From: Methanolapillus africanus
GTDB lineage: Archaea > Halobacteriota > Methanosarcinia > Methanosarcinales > Methanosarcinaceae
Reading direction: 5' to 3'
DNA: 64,000 bases
Assembly (NCBI RefSeq): GCF_032714475.1
Contig: NZ_JAWDKD010000026.1
Span: 12,427-76,426 of the forward strand
Shown here: positions 56,157 through 64,000 of the stretch, piece after piece
How the letters are laid out: each line of letters begins with the position of its first letter
Position numbering within the stretch: position 1 is the stretch's first letter
Position numbers and translations under genes: made by a program
The notes under the pieces: generated by a model
What the model saw: only the letters and a program-made list of their open reading frames with translations
The model's database searches: none
What the model was told of the DNA's origin: nothing

Positions 56157-56349
56157 CAAAATTGATTTTTGTCGTGGATCTTTATATATGAATGACAAAA
56201 CATAAGAACCACGATTTTTCAAATTTTTTATTGGCAATATTTTTATGCTATTAAGACTATTCAGTTTTTGAAAAAACAGGATGTTTTGACTTCTTTTTAA
56301 TGATCGTAACGACCATTGAAAAAGGTCAAATATTGACGATTTTTTCTTG
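56157..56349 (+). promoter_or_regulatory. CRISPR leader
   Basis: The 193-base AT-rich sequence lies between cas2 and the first repeat and has no reading frame. The terminal degenerate repeats are at the far right end, so new spacers enter here and transcription runs left to right. A TATA-like TTTATATATG is near 56180, and GTCGTGG and CCACGA (56173 and 56211) form a short inverted pair. Confidence 0.75.
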
Positions 56350-59300
56350 GTTAAAATCAGAACTTAGAGATATTGAAATTTAACCATTCCTGGTGTTTTT
56401 TTAATTTCTCTGGTTAAAATCAGAACTTAGAGATATTGAAATACTGGAACAGCCACTCATCGGACGTAAAAACCACAGTTAAAATCAGAACTTAGAGATA
56501 TTGAAATTTCAATTTTTGATGTATAATTTAAATCCATGTAAATGTTAAAATCAGAACTTAGAGATATTGAAATAACATCAATCTTTTTTGGTTCTTCTAA
56601 CTTAATAACGGTTAAAATCAGAACTTAGAGATATTGAAATGCAGAAGTTATTGCTAAGTGGTTAGAACAAAGTTATAGTTAAAATCAGAACTTAGAGATA
56701 TTGAAATAAAAAATATATTGGGGATTTATTAAATGAAACAAAAGTTAAAATCAGAACTTAGAGATATTGAAATGCGGAAAATCGCCGAACAAGTACAAAC
56801 CGTAACTGGTTAAAATCAGAACTTAGAGATATTGAAATTTTTTATAAATTTGAAACAGCAGCGGTTTTGTCAGCGTTAAAATCAGAACTTAGAGATATTG
56901 AAATGAAGGATGGGGCGGCATGCTTCAACTTTATGTCGGGTTAAAATCAGAACTTAGAGATATTGAAATTTATCAGTTGACAACAACAAAATAACCGAAT
57001 GCGCATGTTAAAATCAGAACTTAGAGATATTGAAATATTGAACGAAACAATAGTCGGGTTCAAAGTACCGTGTTAAAATCAGAACTTAGAGATATTGAAA
57101 TCTTATTGAATGTTATTCTTATTACAGTTTATGTATCGTTAAAATCAGAACTTAGAGATATTGAAATGATTAAAGAATTCCGTCATACGCTTGCGACGCT
57201 GAAAGTTAAAATCAGAACTTAGAGATATTGAAATTTTAAAAAACTGATGGGGAGTGGTTACTCCCCGATTGTTAAAATCAGAACTTAGAGATATTGAAAT
57301 ACAGAAGAATTATTCAAAACATTGATCATCTGCTGGGTTAAAATCAGAACTTAGAGATATTGAAATTCTGTTTCTCTAAAGTTCTAACGTAGAAAGTCTT
57401 ATCGTTAAAATCAGAACTTAGAGATATTGAAATTCTGCAAGGCGACACATCAATTCCTGAAGATTGTCAGTTAAAATCAGAACTTAGAGATATTGAAATA
57501 TATTCAATAAGAGCAGTCAGACAATCATGATGTTTAGTTAAAATCAGAACTTAGAGATATTGAAATCAAATCGATAGCCGAAGACCGTAAAATACCTTCA
57601 CAGTTAAAATCAGAACTTAGAGATATTGAAATCCTATTGTTATTGTCCTTTTTGGAGAAAAAAATCATGGTTAAAATCAGAACTTAGAGATATTGAAATT
57701 TTACTATAAACGGTTTATAAAAGTTCAGGTCTTATGTTAAAATCAGAACTTAGAGATATTGAAATCTTTGAACCAAATGAAACACTGTTTGTTGAATACG
57801 GGTTAAAATCAGAACTTAGAGATATTGAAATACGGCTGCCATTGGGTAACCGGTCCGATTGTCATCCGGTTAAAATCAGAACTTAGAGATATTGAAATGT
57901 GCTATGTTGTCGTTGACTAAAATATATTGTTTAAGTTAAAATCAGAACTTAGAGATATTGAAATGCATATTTGTGCCGGAACTGACCCGTTTCCGGATCG
58001 TTAAAATCAGAACTTAGAGATATTGAAATGGAACATCATCGCGGCAACGGAAATCTCAAATCGGTGTTAAAATCAGAACTTAGAGATATTGAAATAATCA
58101 ATCAGTTCTTGTCGTCTGATTCCTGTTTTTGGTTAAAATCAGAACTTAGAGATATTGAAATGTTTAAGAGTAAATACGATGGCATTATAGGAACGCGGTT
58201 AAAATCAGAACTTAGAGATATTGAAATTTGAAAACCATGCTTCGATCGAATCAGGGTATTTAAGTTAAAATCAGAACTTAGAGATATTGAAATATGAGAG
58301 GACTCTATATTTACATGACATATCAAGAGAGTTAAAATCAGAACTTAGAGATATTGAAATGCAATCTTGACGGAAGACAGAATTATCAGATTCATAGTTA
58401 AAATCAGAACTTAGAGATATTGAAATTTTTTATGTAGATAGTGATTAAATTCAGGAAGTTGAGTTAAAATCAGAACTTAGAGATATTGAAATTTAATAAA
58501 ATCAGGACAATAGGAATAACAAACACCCGTTAAAATCAGAACTTAGAGATATTGAAATATGATTTAATTATGAATGGTATGAGAGGGTTAACGGTTAAAA
58601 TCAGAACTTAGAGATATTGAAATGAAAAAAATCAAATTGTATGCAAAAAATGGATAAAATGTTAAAATCAGAACTTAGAGATATTGAAATAAAGGACAAC
58701 CGCGCCGACAAGCCCCGAATTATTGAGTTAAAATCAGAACTTAGAGATATTGAAATGGTATTGTTGAATTAAACTAAAAAAATTAGAAAGATGTTAAAAT
58801 CAGAACTTAGAGATATTGAAATACCTCAGAGGCGCCAACCTCGAAGACGCCAACCTCAGAGTTAAAATCAGAACTTAGAGATATTGAAATAAGCGAGATT
58901 GCATTCCAACAAATCAGGCCGTCCGGGTTAAAATCAGAACTTAGAGATATTGAAATGATCTATGGACAAGAACAAAATCCTCTTGATAAGTTGTTAAAAT
59001 CAGAACTTAGAGATATTGAAATCAGCATATCTGTTTGATGTATCAACTACCATGAGTGGTTAAAATCAGAACTTAGAGATATTGAAATATTACTTCCGGA
59101 GATGACGAGCGAGTAAGCCGGCAAGTTAAAATCAGAACTTAGAGATATTGAAATAGAGCATTTATGAATGATGAAATGAACATTCAAGAAGTTAAAATCA
59201 GAACTTAGAGATATTGAAATGTAATTAACATGATATAACCATTCAACTGATTAATCAGTTAAAATCAGAACTTAGAGATATTGAAATATCATACATAGTT

Positions 59301-61605
59301 GTGCGTCGCATATCTGATTCCATGTTAAAATCAGAACTTAGAGATATTGAAATTCGTCGTCTGACGAGGACCGCTCAACGTCCGTGAAGTGTTAAAATCA
59401 GAACTTAGAGATATTGAAATAAACATAAGCGGACGGAATAGCCTTATAGCCTACACGGTTAAAATCAGAACTTAGAGATATTGAAATGCGTGTTGATGTT
59501 GTTTTGTGCAATCATCGGCAACTGGTTAAAATCAGAACTTAGAGATATTGAAATGTTATTAAAAGGAACAAAACGTGGTCGAGATTCTAGTTAAAATCAG
59601 AACTTAGAGATATTGAAATTAATCTTTCCGAGAGCAACACTGAACGCCTCGACGTGTTAAAATCAGAACTTAGAGATATTGAAATCAGCTCGTATGAAAG
59701 AAACAGTTTCAGCCTACGAAAGTTAAAATCAGAACTTAGAGATATTGAAATCCTTAAAGGACAGTTATGTAGTTGGATGAACCTTTCGTTAAAATCAGAA
59801 CTTAGAGATATTGAAATTCTGAAAAAACGTATCTTGAAGCAATGCTGAAAGAAGGTTAAAATCAGAACTTAGAGATATTGAAATCACTTCTTAATTTTCG
59901 TAAACCGGGCGCGATTTTGTGTTAAAATCAGAACTTAGAGATATTGAAATATGCTAAATTTTGACAAGGCGTGTATTCGGACACGGGTTAAAATCAGAAC
60001 TTAGAGATATTGAAATCTGAGGAAAAGAAAGCGGTTGCCGACATGAATGCCTCGTTAAAATCAGAACTTAGAGATATTGAAATAAAAAACATATCTTTCA
60101 GCATTGCTGAAAGAAGAAGAGTTAAAATCAGAACTTAGAGATATTGAAATCCGTTCTAAGTTTCAATATCGGAAGTATTGAATTTTAGGTTAAAATCAGA
60201 ACTTAGAGATATTGAAATTTGTAAAGAAAATGTCAGGTCAAATCAGAACGCTTAGTTAAAATCAGAACTTAGAGATATTGAAATTCCGCAATTGATTCAT
60301 TCGGAATCGAATTGGTTGAAACGTTAAAATCAGAACTTAGAGATATTGAAATCGGCAATGCTGAAAGAAGAAGAAATCGGGGAGTAACCGTTAAAATCAG
60401 AACTTAGAGATATTGAAATTTGTTCTTTTATTGGTTAACGTTAACAATGCTATCCGGTTAAAATCAGAACTTAGAGATATTGAAATAGTCCTCTTTTTCC
60501 GCGATGGCGGACGTGAATAAACAGTTAAAATCAGAACTTAGAGATATTGAAATGTTTGGCCACGGCCAGACACCATGACCGGTGGGTGAGTTAAAATCAG
60601 AACTTAGAGATATTGAAATTGAATCTGAACTTGGTTTGCAGGTTGAAGAGTCAAGTTAAAATCAGAACTTAGAGATATTGAAATCAAGGCGAACACGACG
60701 ACGCGCCGTTTCGCTACATCGTTAAAATCAGAACTTAGAGATATTGAAATCAGTCCAGTTTCCTTTGGTCGGAATGAAGTTGATAACGTTAAAATCAGAA
60801 CTTAGAGATATTGAAATCTTTAAGCGTTCTTATTTGGGAAGACATTTTTTTAAGTTAAAATCAGAACTTAGAGATATTGAAATGGAACAAGATCAGCAAT
60901 CTCCGACGTCGACAATTGAGTTAAAATCAGAACTTAGAGATATTGAAATTAAAATGTGAATCGTTATCAGGAATAACGATTTTAAGTTAAAATCAGAACT
61001 TAGAGATATTGAAATATCGATTTTAGAGAAGTCTTAAAAACAAAATCGACGGTTAAAATCAGAACTTAGAGATATTGAAATTATTTACCAAATTCAAAAA
61101 AGGTTGTTTCAACAAAAGTTAAAATCAGAACTTAGAGATATTGAAATGCAGGAACTGAAAAAAGGCCGGCTTGAAATAATTGAGTTAAAATCAGAACTTA
61201 GAGATATTGAAACTATGATTATGTTTCTCTTGTGAATGATTTACAAGTGTTAAAATCAGAACTTAGAGATATTGAAACTTTCCTGCCATATTTTAGTCTC
61301 CTGTAAAGCGTGGTTAAAATCAGAACTTAGAGATATTGAAACGATGTTTTGTCATCTACTGTGAACGCTTCTTCTACTTCGTTAAAATCAGAACTTAGAG
61401 ATATTGAAACTATTTATTCCTCGTCTTCAAAAATGATATTTTCTTGTTAAAATCAGAACTTAGAGATATTGAAACGAGAGAAGTTCCGGATTTGTTCTTG
61501 GCGTACATGAAGTTAAAATCAGAACTTAGAGATATTGAAATCGTGGAGACGGTGAATAGCCCACTACAGATCTGCGTAGGTTAAAATCAGAACTTAGAGA
61601 TATAT
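56350..61605 (+). CRISPR. Main CRISPR array, 80 repeats and 79 spacers (type I-B)
   Basis: The 30-base repeat starts GTTAAAATCAG and ends GATATTGAAAT, giving an ATTGAAAT 5' crRNA handle. I counted 79 full repeats, the first at 56350 and the last full one at 61512, plus a broken terminal repeat at 61580. Spacers are 33-38 bases. Repeats 1-73 and 79 look identical; repeats 74-78 (starts 61184, 61249, 61313, 61381, 61446) end in GAAAC. Decay at the right end and cas genes on the left set the orientation. Confidence 0.98.
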
Positions 61606-61685
61606 TAAAATAGTGAAATACGATTTGAATCCGGACGTTGGCTTATCTTTATTAAAAAAATAGATTTTTGTGAATTATTTTTAGA

Positions 61686-62444
61686 TTAACTTTTTCTAAA
61701 AATGACATGCATCAATTTGGACCACAGTGTATCCGTTCCGTTTTCTAATTGCTTGATAAAGGAGCCCAGATTTTCGGTGCTGTTGTAAGGCGGTCCTTGG
61801 ACCAACTGGCCGCCGACAATTCTGTAAGTGAGAGAGGGGCCGATCGGCTCAAAGTGCGACGCCTCGTCAAGCGGCGTCATTTGTTCCGTTTCATTCATCT
61901 GCAAAAACAAAAGAACCTGCTCGCCGGAAACGAAATTGTAACAACTGTCGCCGGTCATGTGCCAATCGCCGACGTCTCCGCCGTAAGTGGCAATGAGAAT
62001 ATCTTCCCGGCTCATGTCATATTTTTTAAATAACTCCGGATTATCCTTCAAATAATAATCCACGTGAATGAGCGTCTCCGTCACAATGTATCCATTGAGA
62101 ATGGAAACGTTTTCCGGCTCGTGACCGTCAACCGTATTCCAACGGCTCGGATAAACTTCTTCGACGGTTCCGACAATGATAATGTCAGCCATATTTTTGC
62201 ATTCGGCAACAGACAACTCGGCGTCCAGACTATCGAAATCCGGATCATTTTCATCCATAAACGATGTGTTGTAACCACGCCACATCTCTTCGTAGTACGC
62301 CATTTCATCCGGCGTTAAAGCGCGCTTTCCGGTCGGGTTCGATAAATCGTCATAAGAAACGATGGCTGTGGCTAACCCGGCCGCTAAAACCAAGACGGCA
62401 AAGGAAAAAACAATGACACTAAAAAGAAAGTTTGTTTTTTTCAT
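61686..62444 (-). CDS. Exported protein of unknown function
   Basis: The 252-residue product has a signal peptide or N-terminal anchor (residues 5-27, FLFSVIVFSFAVLVLAAGL) and an acidic extracellular domain. The part ADIIIVGTVEEVYPSRW, then ILNGYIVTETLIHVDYYLK and VSGEQVLLFLQ resembles small beta-barrel surface proteins seen in archaea and bacteria, but I do not assign a family. Two cysteines (MAECKNMAD, DSCYNF region) could form a disulfide. The ATG at 62444 is preferred over a TTG two codons upstream. Confidence 0.6.
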   Translation of the reverse strand: MKKTNFLFSVIVFSFAVLVLAAGLATAIVSYDDLSNPTGKRALTPDEMAYYEEMWRGYNTSFMDENDPDFDSLDAELSVAECKNMADIIIVGTVEEVYPSRWNTVDGHEPENVSILNGYIVTETLIHVDYYLKDNPELFKKYDMSREDILIATYGGDVGDWHMTGDSCYNFVSGEQVLLFLQMNETEQMTPLDEASHFEPIGPSLTYRIVGGQLVQGPPYNSTENLGSFIKQLENGTDTLWSKLMHVIFRKS

Positions 62445-62634
62445 AACCAACGCCTTTTGACGCTTATACTAATAACTATCATGCGGTTATATTTAATTCT
62501 ATTTATTATTATACACGAATTAACTTTAAGTGTTTAATCAAAATTATATTATTCGATGAATATATTTGAATTGAACAAAATATATTGATTTAGATTTGTC
62601 TTAAAGAATCATTTGAAACAGTTGTCGTCAACTG

Positions 62635-63453
62635 TTAAAACATATTTTGAAGATACCGAATGATCCGAGTGACGAAGGATTCGTTCCCACTTTCCTCCGG
62701 CGGATTTTGACCGTCGTTCTCTTCAGGTTCATTACCGGACGTGTTGTTGCCGGAAACAACCATAACATTTGCCACAGTTTCGTTTTCCATATTTTCAGGA
62801 AGCGGTTCCTGATCGACTAAATCGCCGGCATCGACATCCGATTTCGGATAAAGTGCATGCAATCCCAAAAGATCGTCAGATTTCAATTTTCGAAGTGAAA
62901 CCGTATCCGAGCCGCTCGGAACCATAATTGTTTGAGTGGCGTCGACGACAGTATTGTGGTCCAAACCGAGAACATGGCCGAGTTCGTGCGTTGCCACGCC
63001 CTGAACATCCGGACCACTCCGGCTGCCATTGGTTTTCCAATCCGTGACATTTGAATTGAACAAAATTTCCACATATTTGTAACGCAGCGGAACATCGGAT
63101 GAATTGTATTCGGCAGACTCAACGCCGGCATTCGATGGGTTGGGCGGCATTGAAATCCAAACCAGTCCGATTTTATTGGCGTAACCGGCCGGCATCTGCG
63201 TTAAATAAACATTGTTCCCGTTTTCCCCGGTCGAGAATGTTGCGCCGGAATCGGCGTCATTCCATGTTTTTTGGGCGGCGTCGAGCGGTTCAATCCATTC
63301 GAGCGGAAGGGCGCCTTCCCCTTCCAATGTGTAGGTCAGAATGATGTTCGGGTCTTCCCACATCCAGTCCATAGCTTGATAAGCATTTGCGGGCAACGCT
63401 AAAGCCATTAAAAAAAGAACGCAAAATAGAACTGTTTTTAATCCCGTTTTCAT
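62635..63453 (-). CDS. Secreted matrixin-like zinc metalloprotease
   Basis: The 272-residue product has a signal peptide ending near ANA and a metzincin zinc site HELGHVLGLDH with a Met-turn TIMVP downstream, the arrangement of matrixins (M10/M12 clan). A Thr/Asn/Glu-rich tail after residue 205, with several N-glycosylation sequons, suggests cell-surface exposure. It probably cleaves extracellular proteins or peptides. The in-frame GTG at 63462 is an alternative start. Confidence 0.8.
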   Translation of the reverse strand: MKTGLKTVLFCVLFLMALALPANAYQAMDWMWEDPNIILTYTLEGEGALPLEWIEPLDAAQKTWNDADSGATFSTGENGNNVYLTQMPAGYANKIGLVWISMPPNPSNAGVESAEYNSSDVPLRYKYVEILFNSNVTDWKTNGSRSGPDVQGVATHELGHVLGLDHNTVVDATQTIMVPSGSDTVSLRKLKSDDLLGLHALYPKSDVDAGDLVDQEPLPENMENETVANVMVVSGNNTSGNEPEENDGQNPPEESGNESFVTRIIRYLQNMF

Positions 63454-63874
63454 TTTTCTCACAAGCTCTGCAATCTGTTTTCATCATCCGGCTCGAACCG
63501 GACAAAATCATTTACAATCAATTAGTTATTAGGCAATACATTATATTTAAGTTTTTTTATATTTTTGGAAGAATTATTATATTAAACTCTGAAATAAAAT
63601 TAATCATATAATCATATTTTTATTGAAAAAAGCAAAAAGCAATTTAATATAATATATAATTATCGATGAAAAATTGAAATAAAAAAGAAATCAGAAGCGA
63701 GTGCATCTAAAATAAAATAAAAAATATAATTGAGCTAAAACCTGATAAATCAAAACAAAATTAAAACAAAATTAAAAAAAATCAAAATAAAAAGATATTT
63801 GAAAAAAAGTAAACATAAGAAATAAAAAATAAAAAGAAAGACAGAAGAAAAATACAAAAAATAATTAAAAAACA
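63454..63874. other. AT-rich stretch without a gene
   Basis: Nothing but AT-rich sequence is seen. The promoter of the metalloprotease gene should lie near its left end; several TATA-like stretches make a single choice arbitrary. Confidence 0.5.
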
Positions 63875-64000
63875 ACTCAAACTAAAAGTAACTCAAACTA
63901 AAAGTAACTCAAACTAAAAGTAACTCAAACTAAAAGTAACTCAAACTAAAAGTAACTCAAACTAAAAGTAACTCAAACTAAAAGTAACTCAAACTAAAAG
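63875..64000. repeat. 16-base tandem repeat at the window edge
   Basis: The unit ACTCAAACTAAAAGTA is repeated exactly every 16 bases from 63875, seven full copies and a partial eighth cut by the window end. No gene is seen. Confidence 0.95.

Noticed and set aside
58028..60959. Short frames inside the CRISPR array encoding LKSELRDIEI repeats
   Set aside because: These are translations of the CRISPR repeat and spacers.

Overview
The window looks like a chromosomal segment of a methyl-reducing methanogenic archaeon of the Methanosarcinales type (a Methanosarcina or Methanimicrococcus relative). This is inferred from a methylcobamide:CoM methyltransferase, a corrinoid/methyltransferase fusion protein, four-subunit pyruvate:ferredoxin oxidoreductase, archaeal SRP54, Orc1/Cdc6, both archaeosine-synthase subunits, ADTH synthase and a divergent group II chaperonin. 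Core genes are compact and often start with an AGGAG/GGTG ribosome binding site; spacers are very AT-rich. None of the 50 protein genes called here ends in TAG, which fits an organism that reads UAG as pyrrolysine. One gene (11224-12048) carries an in-frame TAG.

Layout. 1-7060: methyltransferase, a small siroheme/Fe-S reductase-like protein, a SAM methyltransferase, RaSEA, UPF0058, tRNA-Pro(GGG), GMP synthase subunit B. 7583-10242: a CCG/Fe-S oxidoreductase and an FAD oxidase (lactate/glycolate type). 10494-19648: alpha/beta hydrolase, the TAG-containing membrane coiled-coil protein, a ferritin-like protein, archaeosine synthase ArcS, twin membrane proteins, a GNAT enzyme, a HEPN protein with two paralogous partners, a membrane protein. 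19862-31968: SRP54, Cdc6 with a candidate replication origin, HisRS, DRG GTPase, ADTH synthase, a lipoprotein, a radical SAM protein, an RNase III-like protein lacking expected metal ligands, and a secreted repeat protein. 32952-41567: DUF169, ankyrin protein, PIN pair, por operon, Dus. 41975-48174: corrinoid fusion methyltransferase, HyuA-like ATPase, divergent chaperonin. 48406-61605: a type I-B (Cst1/Cst2/Cas5t) CRISPR-Cas locus with a decayed array on one side and an 80-repeat array on the other. 61686-63453: two exported proteins, one a matrixin-like metalloprotease.

Two features stand out. First, five copies of a composite non-coding element (A 1-283, B 7085-7545, C 21268-21896, D 24174-24714, E 32299-32940) lie next to gene 3' ends, three of them between convergent genes. 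They combine inverted terminal repeats, tandem units and palindromes whose outer arms differ between copies while pairing is kept. Second, the CRISPR spacers record repeated capture from the same foreign gene: four spacers overlap or are homologous at the 3' end of one reading frame.

All functional calls come from reading motifs and gene context by eye; no database search was run.
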